This document shows, one piece after another, positions 1 through 10,035 of a stretch of DNA of 64,000 bases. The DNA is from Cerioporus squamosus (taxonomy: Eukaryota > Basidiomycota > Agaricomycetes > Polyporales > Polyporaceae). The notes under the pieces were generated by a model. The model searched no databases and was not told the origin of the DNA. It saw only the letters and a list, made by a program, of their open reading frames with translations. The DNA lies in assembly GCA_022592435.1 (NCBI GenBank), contig JABYQS010000057.1, positions 1-64,000 of the forward strand, read 5' to 3'. The position numbers and the translations under genes were made by a program. Position 1 is the stretch's first letter, and every line of letters starts with the position of its first letter.

Positions 1-1439
1 ACTGGCAGACGCAGGGCTGGTTCCTCATCGAGGACCACATGATCATCGGACTCGCACACGCCGGGGACCTCGAGGCCGCGCACGCACACCGGCAGCGCAT
101 CCTCCAGCAGGGCGGCGTCCCGTCCGCCGATGCGTACGGCGCGCTCATCCTGCACGTCAAGGACACCACGGACGACACCTCGAACGCGATGGCGCTCTTC
201 CAGGAGTCGCAGAGCCTCGGCGTCACCCGAACATCTTCATGTACAACACCGTCATTCCAAGCTCGCCAAGGCCCGCAAGGCCGACCACGCCCTCCAGCTC
301 TTCGAGGACATGAAGGCGCGCGGCGTCCAGCCACGTCCGTCACGTACGGTGCGGTTATCGCCGCGTGCTGCCGTGTCGGCGACGCTGCCTCGGCAGCTGC
401 TCTTCCAGGAGATGACGGGCGAGCCGACGTTCAAGCCCCGTGTTCCTCCGTATAACACTATGATGCAACTCTACACGCACACCAAGCCGGACCGCGCACG
501 CGTGTTGCACTACTACAATGAGCTCTTGGCTGCTCGCGTCCAGCCCGGCACACACCTACAAGGTACGTCTTCTCCCCGTTCGTGCGTAGACTTACATACT
601 GACGGGATCCCGTAGCTCCTCATCGACGCATACGGCTGTATCGAGCCCGTCGACCTCCCGGCCATGGAGAAGGTCTTCCAGGACCTCGTCGCAGACTCCT
701 CCGTCTCCGTGCAGGGCACGCACTGGGCAGCGCTCATCAATGCCTACGGCTGCGTGCGCAAGGACTCGACAAGGCGCTCCAGACCTTCGACTCGATCGCG
801 ACGCACCCGTCGACGAACCCGCGCAACGGCCCCATGCCCGACGCCGTCGTCTACGAGGCCCTCATCAACACGCTCGTCACCCTCCGCCGCATGGACCTCA
901 TGCCGACGTACATCGAGCGCCTCCACGCCAGCGGCGTGCACATGACGGCGTACATCGCGAACCTCCTCATCAAGGGCTACGCGTCCGTCGGCGACATTGA
1001 GCGCTCGCGCGAGATCTTCGAGTCCCTGCAGGACCCGCAGGAGGGCGTCGCCGCGCCGCACAACCACATCCCCCACCAAAACAAGCAGGCGAGCGCCGCC
1101 CCGGTGCCCGCCAGCGCACCTGTATATCGTGAGGTACGTGGGCCTCCTGTATCCGCTTTGACGATTTCGTCCTGACTTGAATTGTGCTTGCAGCCCTCGA
1201 CCTGGGAAGCTATGGTCCGCGCCGAACTCGGCAATGGGCACCGCGACCGCGCAGTGTCGCTGCTCCAGCGGTTACAAGCGCGTATGTTCCCGCCCGCGGT
1301 CTACCAGCGGATCAGCGGGATCATGCTCGACGACTCGGTCTCGCCATGGTCGCTTTCCGACGGGTCCTCGAGCCCGCGTGAGCTCATCGTGCTCCAACCG
1401 CCATCGCTGTCGATATCGCAGGTATACATAGGGATGTGA
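1..1439 (+). CDS. Pentatricopeptide-repeat (PPR) protein, 5' end outside window
   Basis: Encodes helical repeats of the PPR type, seen as recurrent units such as 'NIFMYNTVI', 'SVTYGAVIAACC', 'PPYNTMMQLYTH' and 'DAVVYEALINTLVTL'. PPR proteins bind organellar RNA, so a mitochondrial RNA-processing or translation role is expected from the family. The 5' end lies before base 1. Introns are inferred at about 564-616 and 1135-1193 (gtacgt donors, ag acceptors); the last exon ends at the TGA at 1437-1439. Between about 225 and 770 the repeat pattern moves between reading frames at about five places, each explained by one lost base, mostly in a C or T run (near 227, 255, 331, 392 and 763). From 840 onward the frame is clean. 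It is therefore either a real gene with consensus errors or an early pseudogene. Family call is firm; integrity is not. Confidence 0.75.
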
Positions 1440-1462
1440 CAGGCCGCGCCTGCACCCGTGTT

Positions 1463-1526
1463 GTGCTGTGCTGTGCTGTGTGTACCGTGCCGTCTGTGTC
1501 GGCCCGACTGACTGACTGACTGACTG
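1463..1526. repeat. Short tandem repeats (TGCTG-type and GACT)n
   Basis: Just downstream of the PPR stop there is a TGTGC/GTGCT-type run (about 1463-1479), then a perfect GACT tetranucleotide tract (about 1506-1526). The rest of 1440-1976 has no convincing gene; it should hold the 3' ends of the convergent PPR and acetyltransferase genes. Confidence 0.8.
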
Positions 1527-1976
1527 TAGTGCGCCATGCTTTCGCTCATTGTATCATACATCATCGCAACGTCCGCCGTGCTCCAGTAGGGATATTGTAT
1601 CACTAGTAGTAGTATCTATCGTGCCCCCGCCGCCCTTCCTCCTCCCTCGCCTCCCCCTTCCCCCCATCATCCCTCTCCCTCTCTCAGCGGCGCGGGCATC
1701 TCCATTATCCGTATGTTCTCGTATAGCTAGACATAGAGTTCCTTAGTTACGCCATTCATTCCACGACACGCCACACGCCCCCCGCATGCTTGCATCTTGC
1801 GTCATCTCTCTTATCGCTCTGACCTCAGTGCTCACGACGTCCTTGCATACCACGCCACGATAAAACGTACAGTACACGCATCCCAGTAGTAGTAGAGCTG
1901 TAAGCTCACCCTCGCGCAATAATCCCCCTTCTCTCGCCCTTGACTTGTGTGCGTCCGAATAATTGTGGCATTGGAC

Positions 1977-3101
1977 TCAGGTGCCGCCCACAACGTCCCC
2001 TTTCAGAGTCGGTTGCGGCTCTCGCAACATCTGAATGGTCGAGGACACGTCAGAGCCAGCTATATGGAAGGCGCGGACGAGACACTCACAAGCCGAATGG
2101 GTGCGGGGGGTCCGTGGTAGTTGGGATTGTCGTTCCCGATTAAGTCCTCCGCTATGACCTTGTACCCCGCCGACTCGTAGAACTTCCACGCGTCCCCGGT
2201 GATCAGGTACGTCGCCCGTCCCTGTGCGTCGGCCTGAAATGCGCCGTTCAAATATTCATGGTGAGCATTGCCTCCAACTTGAGTGTGTACGGGGTTGTCT
2301 CGCACCTCGTCGTGGACAGCACTGACAAGAGCTCTCGCATACCCGCGTCCCTGCATGGCTGGCACAGTCCCGAGGCCCTCGACTTCGAACATGTCCTCCG
2401 CCTTCTCCCCGAATGCCGCCTCGATCAGGGTCGTCGCTTTTGTCAAGAACTCGTTCCTTCTCTGTTTGGGCGGGGTGAGCTGTCGCATCCACAATGCAGG
2501 AGGGATGAGGGGCGCGCGACGCACCTTGCGCACTTCCCCAGAGCGCAGCATTCCCAGGAGACGCAAGATCCATGAGAACGGGGGCTTGTGCTTGTTATCT
2601 CCTGGAGCACCGCTTCGCCTGGGAGTCAGCATGCCGCCGAGCAACCTCAGAGTGATTGGGACGCACTAGTAGATGAAGGAGGTGCCATGGTCGACGGTAC
2701 TGATCCTTCCACGGTTTACACAGTCAGCAAACCGAGTGGCGAGATCAAGCCACTGGCGGGCATGGTATAGCATGGGGCTCTCAGCTTCCTATCCATCGAG
2801 AAATACGTGAGCACACCTCCACTGGGGACTTCAAGAGCAGATGTACAACGGACCTTGAAGTAACGCATCGTCGAATCGTTGGTAAAGGCCTTGAAGACCC
2901 CATTGACGGCTCTTGGGATGTCGCCTGTAGCAGTCGTCGTGTTCGGGTCAATACGACGACTTCCGTTAGGGATCAGGATGCTAAGTACCACGTACGGTAT
3001 TGCAGTGGCTTGACTTCGACGTCATGTTCCTTGAGGTACGCGAAGGGTTTCTTGCCCGGCAACAGAGTCCAAGTCGACTCGTCGCTCGAAGCTTCGGCCA
3101 T
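1977..3101 (-). CDS. GNAT-family N-acetyltransferase, copy A
   Basis: Multi-exon gene on the minus strand. The acetyl-CoA-binding motif A is clear in 'GLGTVPAMQGRGYARALV' (QGRGYA fits Q/RxxGxG/A), followed by the C-terminal 'AWKFYESAGYKV' segment found in many GNAT enzymes. The start is the ATG at 3101 (MAEASSDEST...). Exons follow in the order N-terminal 'EVKPLQY', 'DIPRAVNGVFKAF', 'YHARQWLDLATRF', 'PGDNKHKPPFSWIL', the motif A exon, and a short last exon beginning 'MLREPQPT' with stop at 1977. The intron after 'PIRL' and the short last exon match copy B downstream, which supports the model. GNAT enzymes move acetyl from acetyl-CoA to an amine; the substrate cannot be told. Tandem with copy B on the same strand, about 335 bp apart. 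Confidence 0.8.
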
Positions 3102-3436
3102 GGGTAATCTGTAAAGTTGACGAGGGGATGAAGGAAGCTGGGATGTGCGTCTCCCTGGAGCATTTGTCCGGGGTCTATGACAAAGGCGTCATAACTTGCA
3201 CTCCATGCGGCTCGGTGCAAGATTGCGTTCGAAACTGCGATGTACTGCGGATTTGCAATGACGTCTTCTCAGACGACCGCCTTCTATCGCCTTTGACTTG
3301 AGTGCGTTGCCTCGGAACGCAAGACTGGCCCGAACTGTCCACAAAGTTTCCACCACTGCATTCCATGAAGATGAAATACCTGCACATCTAGACGGTCTAT
3401 GTATGCCATACTCGGCGAGGACATGGGTATACTTAA

Positions 3437-4582
3437 TCATCCTTTATGGGTCGGCGGCGGCATCCGCATCATCTGGAGGTCAAGAGCGTATCCCGTCAGA
3501 TGCGACATTGATACGGTCACTGGCGACGCGGAACGCCCAAAAGAGACACTCACAAGACGAATAGGGCCTGGGGATCCGTGGTACTTCGGATTGTCATTGC
3601 CAAACCAGTCCTCCCCTATCAGCTTGTACCCCACCGATTCGTAGAACTTCCACGCGTCCCCAGTGAGGACGAACGTCGCCCGTCCCTGCGCGTCGGCCTA
3701 TTAGAAGTGTCAATGCACAGTACACGTGGTTGTGAGCGTCGCCTCCCATCTGGATGCATGCAGGGCTATCCTCGTACCATGTCGTGTACGACGCTGATCA
3801 AAGCTGTCGCATAACCGCGCCCCTGCTTCTCTGGCACAGTCCCGAGGCCCTGGACTTCGAACAGGTCTTCCGAGGCCTTCTCTCCGATTGCGGTGTCGAT
3901 CAGCGCCTTCGCCTTCGTAATGTACTCATTCTTTCTCTGTTGTCGCGTGAATGATCCTGGTCAATGAGAGGAGCGATATACTGAGAGGGACGCGCGAACG
4001 CACCTTGCGCACTTCCCGGTTGGCCAACGCGTTCACAAGGGACAAGATCCATGAGAACGGAGCCCTCATCTTGTTGTCTCCTGGGACACCGCTACGGCGG
4101 GGCCTCGGTATGAGTGTTCGAAGCGAATTGAGAAACGCATGGACGTACTAGTAAAGGAAGGAATCGCCATTGTCCACGGTGTTTATCTTGCCGCGGTTGA
4201 CAGCGTCAGTGAACCGGGCGACGACGTCAATCCATTGGCGGACATGGTGCAGCCTGGGTTCTCAGCGTCCTGTACCCACAAAATCATGATAAGCAAACCT
4301 CCAGAGGATTAGGGAGGGGCATGCAGCGAATATGTAATTACCTTCAAGTAAAGCATTATTGAATCGTCGGCAAACGCCTTGAAGACCCCATCGGCGGTTC
4401 TGGGAATGTCGCCTGTACCAATGGTCGCATCCGAGTCAAACCAGTGTGCTGCGCTGAAGATCAGGATGCTGACACATACGGTAGCGTAGCGGCTTGACTT
4501 TGATATCATCTTCCTGCAGGTATGGGAGGGGTTTCTCGCCCGCCATCAGAGGGGTCAACTCGTCGCTGTAAGCTGCGGCCAT
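3437..4582 (-). CDS. GNAT-family N-acetyltransferase, copy B (possible frameshift)
   Basis: Paralogue of the gene at 1977-3101, with the same exon order and splice positions: 'MAAAYSDELTPL' start at 4582, 'DIPRTADGVFKAF', 'HHVRQWIDVVARF', 'PGDNKMRAPFSWIL', 'YHGSPGPIRL', and a last exon 'MMRMPPPTHKG' ending at 3437. The region expected to carry motif A (about 3780-3900) reads as a GNAT core in pieces on the minus strand. Against copy A, the third exon is one base short in a C run (GGG on the plus strand at about 4256-4258), which breaks the frame if real. Function is expected to be acetyl transfer, substrate unknown. It is either an active tandem duplicate with one consensus error or a young pseudogene. 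Confidence 0.65.
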
Positions 4583-4910
4583 GAATACGGGGATGTGACC
4601 GGTGGGCAAGGAAGCTGGAGTGCCTCTCGCCCTGAGCATCCATTCGGACTTATTATATATCACAAAAGCGTCAGCGGCATGCGTTTCAGGCGGGGCAAGA
4701 TTGTGTTTGGCGCGATGATGGAATGTGAATTCGTATATGGCGTCCCTTCAGCTCCAGCGTAACAGCCGCCTTCAAGTTCTAGATCTTGCCTTTGACTCAT
4801 GTGCACTGCCCCGATGAGCAAGACTGGAGCACCGCCGACATTACTTACACAGACGAACTCAGCCACCGCCTTCGTAGCTCACGCAATTTAACCACAGCAG
4901 CCCACAGGAT

Positions 4911-6724
4911 ATGTCTGACCAGGACAACTCGTCCGAGGCAGCATGGCACGTGGGTCCGCTCTATGGTCTGCCACCGCTGCAACAGCCCTTGGGAGTCCTT
5001 CCTCAGCTGGGCGAATCCCCTACCGAAGCCCCTCGTGCTCTCATATCGGATAGGCTGCAGGCCGTCCGGGATGGCATCGAGCGTCTTACGTTGTCGGCGC
5101 TGTGGAATGCGACTTCACCCATCAACCGCCTACCGAACGAGATATTCTCCGAAATTTTCCTAATCTTCACCAACCCACCCGACGGGGGTTTCTACCCCTC
5201 TGGAGCCTTCGCGCGTCGAAACAGCGAGATGGTCCATGTGCCGACGCGCGCCCGTTTGGTTGGCTGCCCCTCGCCCTTGTTTGCCGTCATTGGTGGGCAG
5301 TTACGCGCTCGACGCCCCAGCTCTGGCGCACCATCGAAATCAATGAACAACGTGGTCGTCAAGACCTCCTCCACCTCGCTCTCCAGAGATCAGCGAGTGC
5401 CACACTCGACGTCACCTTCTACCGGGCTCAAGAGGCAGTCGCGGCCGCTCCTCTCCTGAAGTCACATGCCGCCCGTCTTCGCAAGCTCACTTTCCCTGAA
5501 GCTGACAATGCCGAGCTTCCCTCGCTGTTGTCCCTGCTCAACGACGACATGCCAACTCTCAATCGTCTCACGATTTACGGCGACCTCGTACCGTCGTCCA
5601 CGCACACGAACCCCACCGCCGCACCTCCAGGGTACCTGCCGGTCCTCCTTCCTCCCAGCCGCTTTCCGTCCTTGACGTATCTATGCCTCTCCTGGGTTGT
5701 CATATCGGCTGAGCGCCCTATCCCATCTACTCTGCGCACCTTGTCATTAACAGGCTGCACATTCGAGCATGCCGTTCCCCTCTCCGCATTTCTCAAAGCC
5801 CTTGAGGAATGTCGTGCCCTCGAGGACCTCTGTCTGGATGGCTTGCCCGTGAATCTGGACGTCGGCCGCACCCCTTCCTCCGTCAAGCTCCCCAGCCTCA
5901 AATACCTTGCTATAAGCGACGATCGTGCCTCGCGTATAGCGCACTTCCTCGAGCCACTCCACGTGCCTCGCATCGTGACCTTCTCCTTTTCCGGACAACA
6001 CAACCTCCCCGACCCGCCACGATTCTCTTCGCTGCTTCCAAGGAGATTCAAAGCGCGTTTCCCCACTTTTACCTCCGTCCAATCTGTCGACATACATATC
6101 ACGAGCGGCCACATGGAGATGTCGTTCGGCGGAGGCTGTTCACTGAAGCTGGACCAGGGTCCAGGACTCGCATGGGAGAAGAGATGGACATGTCTCAACG
6201 AGCTGCCAGCCATCCTCGATGCTCCGCGGCTCACGCGTCTCTCAATGCGCGGGGACGTCTCCGATGCGGAGGAGGATCACTGGCGTTCTCTCTTCGAAGG
6301 CCTCCCATTCATCGAGCGCTTCGAGCTGAGCTGCTACGGCATGGTCGGCAGCGGCGACATCCAGCGATTATTCACCGGTCTCTCTTCCTCTTCTTCTGGC
6401 ACCCCCGCAGTCAACCCATCCCAACCCGTTGGCATCTCCTTGCGGCATATCACGGTGCACGGCGGTGAATGGAACGACAGTATCATGGACACGCTGAAGT
6501 CGTTTTTGACTTCACGTATGGAAAGCCATGCTCCGCTACACACTCTTCATCTCCAGTTCCGCTTCTACAACGAAGCCGAGTTCATGGCAAAGAAAGCTAT
6601 TTTCCTGGCGGAAGTGGCGCCCCGTCACTCAGGCGGCCCGCTGACGTTCGAAGCAGCTCGTGGATACACTCAGATAGAGGGCGAATCAGAGCTGTCCGGG
6701 CTGTCCGACGAGGATGAAGAATAG
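4911..6724 (+). CDS. F-box protein (LRR-like C-terminal region)
   Basis: The N-terminal part (ATG at 4911, MSDQDNSSEAAWHV...) leads into an F-box: 'INRLPNEIFSEIFLIF', then 'WLPLALVCRHWW', then 'STPQLWRTIEI'. This is the usual basidiomycete pattern in which the F-box tethers the protein to Skp1 of an SCF ubiquitin ligase. The remainder (about 5400-6724) is leucine-rich and repetitive, with segments such as 'PSLTYLCLSWVVIS' and 'SLKYLAISDD' that resemble degenerate leucine-rich repeats used for substrate binding. The two halves of the F-box lie in different frames; one extra C in the CCC at 5251-5253 would join them, so a single-base deletion (error or mutation) is likely. The C-terminus is acidic ('SGLSDEDEE'). 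The protein would be about 600 aa if joined. Confidence 0.75.
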
Positions 6725-6885
6725 CCTACACCTACGCACGTTACACTTTATGGGTTTCGAACGCCTTGATCTAATCGTCAATATGGAACATGGGTCTCAG
6801 GAGTATTGGGGGTCAAGCAATTCATGTACATTTCCAGAGCGCTTTCGATAACAGCAACACCGTGAATGGCATAAAAGCAGCCGCT

Positions 6886-7859
6886 TTAAATCTCAATGCC
6901 TGCGACGAGGTCCACAGCGTTCTTGCCCAACTTGTCCAAGACGGCCTGGCGGACCTTACTGTAGACTTCATCGTTGAGCACCATGCTCTGATTGCCTGTA
7001 GAGTCTCATCAGCATACCCGCAGCCAAGCCGTCGACGATAACAGCGTACGTACCGGCGAAAAACTCGACCTTCTGCGACCCGAAAGTGAAGAATAAGACC
7101 TTGTCGATGTTCTGCGAAGCGGAATAGGTGTAGACACCGATCTTGAACATGGCGTTGCCTTGAGCATTGCTGCCCAGAAGCCTTGGTGTCAGGACTCGCA
7201 CAAATGTGGCGAAGAGACTCAATGACGTACGACGCGACGCCAACCTGGAAGTTGGCCTTGTTGAAGGCCTTGGACGACGAGTCAAAGAGCTTCGTCGCCG
7301 CCTCGTTCTTCGCGTCTTTGAGGGACTGGATCATCGTGGTGAACAGTTCAAGTTCTCCGCCAGTGAGGTACGCTCCGGCCAGCTTCAGGAGCAGGTTGTC
7401 CACGCTGAAGTACGAGTTTGCGTCGCTCAGCTCGGCCAAGCTACAGGGAGCGCGTCAATTCAGCGCAGGCTGTACGGACAAACCGATGCAAACGTAAACG
7501 CACTCGAAAGCCTGGACGACCCAGCCGACGTTCTCCAAGACATACTTGTAGTAGTCGTACCAGGCCTTGGTGGCGTTCTGGCGATCGTGCTGCTTGTTGG
7601 CAGCAAGCTGGGCGAAGAGCGTCGAGTTGATCACATCGGACTATGGTCAATATGTCGTCAGCAAATGGCACAGGACCACTAGGACCCGGAGACAACTCGC
7701 CTTCATCTGGCCGGAGAGGTTCCCGACGAAGGAGACGGACGAGCCATCAGCGACAGCCGCGCTATCCTGGCCATCAGCGAGGACGACGTGGGTGCGCGGC
7801 GCGGCGATCTGGACCTCCTTGATGAACTTGATACGGTCATTGACGGAGAGGGGAGACAT
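6886..7859 (-). CDS. Type I paired-family protein, copy 1 (243 aa, unknown function)
   Basis: Five exons fit without any frame defect: 7859-7701, 7640-7504, 7440-7231, 7169-7054, 6995-6886 (732 nt, 243 aa plus stop). The protein starts 'MSPLSVNDRIKFIKEV' and has no signal peptide or membrane segment, so it is probably cytosolic. Recognisable blocks are 'VSFVGNLSGQMK', 'STLFAQLAANKQ', a WY pair followed by a GW pair, a leucine-rich middle ('SVDNLLLKLAGAYL'), 'NIDKVLFFTFGSQKVEF' and a C-terminal helix ending 'GIEI'. The first intron is GC-AG (AAG|GCGAGT). Exon lengths match copies 2 and 4 exactly from exon 2 on. It stands head to head with the type II gene at 8873. I do not recognise the family and assign no function. 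Confidence 0.85.
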
Positions 7860-8872
7860 GATGTGTAGCGGATGAGCGATAGAAGAGACGGTTTTCAGGA
7901 ATCAGGATGCGTGCCGGTGAACCTGCTGTTCGTCTGAGGATCCTGTGTGCTTATATACGCCCAAATGACTTGCTCGCCGAGTTCACATGTAGAGCCTCCT
8001 ACATCGGAGGCTGAACGCGATGGGTCTCAGGAAATACGAGTTGACGGGAGTTCCTGGTTTAGCCACATGGATGGAAGGATGTCGAAGCGCAATATGATTT
8101 GGTAGCACCCTCCAACGATATCGGACCGGCGAAGCTGCTAACAATTCGATTCCATTCACAATGGACGTGGAATGTGAACCTTCCAAGCAACCTGTCGATC
8201 AGCTATGGCACCTAATAAATGGGACCTTGAACTTACGGTCGTCATGTGGTATCTTAGCCTACCTTCTCCTCGCATCGACAATCAACGTGCGACGTGGATC
8301 AGGGTTGCTACCGGATAGTCTCCATACATTTCAGCTTCAACTTCGCGCCTAGGCTTCAAAGTGAGGCGTTTCGCCGGTGACGTTGACATGGGCACCCATT
8401 CCTCCGAACACAGCGTGGCTATCGAAGTGTCAGATACAGCAAACACCGTTCTTCTCGTACCCTGGTGACGTTGAGGAACCGCCCTTGAGGCCTCGATAAA
8501 AGGCAAAATGTCCTACAATATGCAATGAGCCGATGACCGGCACAATGGCGAACACGCACGCACCTCTTGCCGGTGGCTCTTGCTGCACACACGCTGTCAG
8601 TTATCTGGAGCGAGCACGACCTACATCACCCTTGTGCCCCAAAACTTTGGAGATCACTTACGTCCTGGATTCACTCTGCACAATGGAGCTGTCGAGGCCG
8701 CACTCGCTCGGTGACAGAATAAATGCGCAATAAGGTTCGCAGGAGCTCGCAAATCCGTCATCAGGTCAGAGTGAGGCGCGGTAGCACGAAGACCATAAGA
8801 CGCGCACCCAGCTGATTCCGTACTCGTCATTGCCCGCCGACCCAGATACTGTCCCCACCTAACCCCACCCAT
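7860..8872. promoter_or_regulatory. Divergent spacer between type I copy 1 and type II copy A
   Basis: About 1 kb with no convincing gene. It holds two short blocks that recur in the other spacers of this family: one containing 'GGACCTTGAACTTACGG' (about 8222-8238, also near 37973 and, reversed, near 55110), and one containing 'GACATGGGCACCCATTCCTC' (about 8385-8404, also near 38130, 50170 and 54918 with small changes). It is likely to be a shared two-way promoter. Confidence 0.55.
7951..7959 (-). promoter_or_regulatory. TATA box of type I copy 1
   Basis: On the minus strand the site reads GTATATAAG, about 92 bp before the ATG at 7859. The other three type I genes have the same element at the same distance. 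Confidence 0.6.
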
Positions 8873-9800
8873 ATGACGAGCACCCATCTACCCTCGATCG
8901 CGGACGATGCTGCTGTAGCATCCCGCGCCATCGTGTGGGTCGGTAATCTCAGTGACAAACAGAAGGCATGATCACTTGTCTTCCAATCGCTGATATCCGG
9001 AAACGAACGCTCACCTCACATCCCAGCGCGACGTGCTCGAGTCAACCCTCTTCGGCCAACTCGCCGCAGACAAGCAGCACACCTCCGATACTGCAGAGAA
9101 TACGCAGGCCTGGTACAAGAAGTACACCGACACGCTCGCAGCTGTCGGCTGGGTTGTCGAAGGCGCACAGTGAGCATCGGTTCGAAACTCAGGATCGTCG
9201 TGACTCACTCAGCGTGCAGGTTCACCGAGGTGAAATACGACAAAACTGAAGGAACCATCCACGAGACAGTATTGGAACAACTGGCCAACGACCCGACAGT
9301 GAGCAAGGCCCTCTTCGCGTCCGTGTCGAGGGCGTTGCTCGCGTTTTCTCGGACTGGGTCGGGTTCCAATGCTGAGCAAGTCTTCGACTCGCGCTCTCTT
9401 GCTTCTTCTTCCGAGTTCGCAAGCTTCCAAATTGCGGTCGCGTCGTGAGTCCAGCATCCACTGCTGATGTGAAAGACAGAGAAACTCACCATCTTCCTAG
9501 CGTTGACGAGAGCGGGAACGTTATCCTCACCCTGCTCGCCTGGTTCTACTCCTCCAACCAGAAGATCGGAAACACCCTCTGGTTCTCGTGGCAGAACGCG
9601 ACGCTGGACATCAAGACGTGTGAGTCGGTCCGGTCCACAAGATCTGAGCCACGCTGATGACGCCTGCCCCAGCCACGCTGACGATGACCTTGAACTCCGG
9701 TCTCTACGATCAAGTGCGTTTCTCGATCCACGACAAGCTCAATAGCGCCGACAAGCTTGATCTTCTTGTTCCCTTGTGTAAGTCTATACTTCTACCGTGA
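8873..9800 (+). CDS. Type II paired-family protein, copy A (235 aa, unknown function)
   Basis: Five exons: 8873-8965, 9027-9169, 9220-9444, 9501-9619, 9673-9800; their sum is 708 nt, in frame (235 aa plus stop). The protein shares the type I layout: 'AAVASRAIVWVGNLSDKQK', 'DVLESTLFGQLAADKQ', WY then GW, a middle part with 'TVLEQLANDPTVSKALF', 'NQKIGNTLWFSWQNA', and a C-terminal 'LYDQVRFSIHDKLNSA'. These blocks line up with type I one for one, so the two types are paralogues. The N-terminus is shorter than type I and there is no signal peptide. The first donor is AAG|GCATGA; reading through would hit a TGA at once, so the GC-AG intron is required. Function unknown. Confidence 0.82.
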
Positions 9801-10035
9801 CTCGTGGCCGAGTCGGTTTTCACAGCCAGACAGAACCGGCAGCATGGCATCCGAGACCTGTATGAGTGATTTAGCTAGCATGTACATACATGACCAAGAA
9901 ATTACGACCGTAGTGTCTAGCGAGTATGCGATATATGTGTGTGTGTATCTGTGGTGTATGCAATGGCATAAGCGAGGCAAACGTATGATGCAAGAGAGAT
10001 CGCACAAGAAAAGTCAAACTAGCGGCCATGGATCG

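Noticed and set aside
8938..8970. A GT donor 24 nt before the GC donor in type II genes
   Set aside because: Using it would give a stop codon just after the junction and remove the 'GNL..Q.K' block shared with type I.
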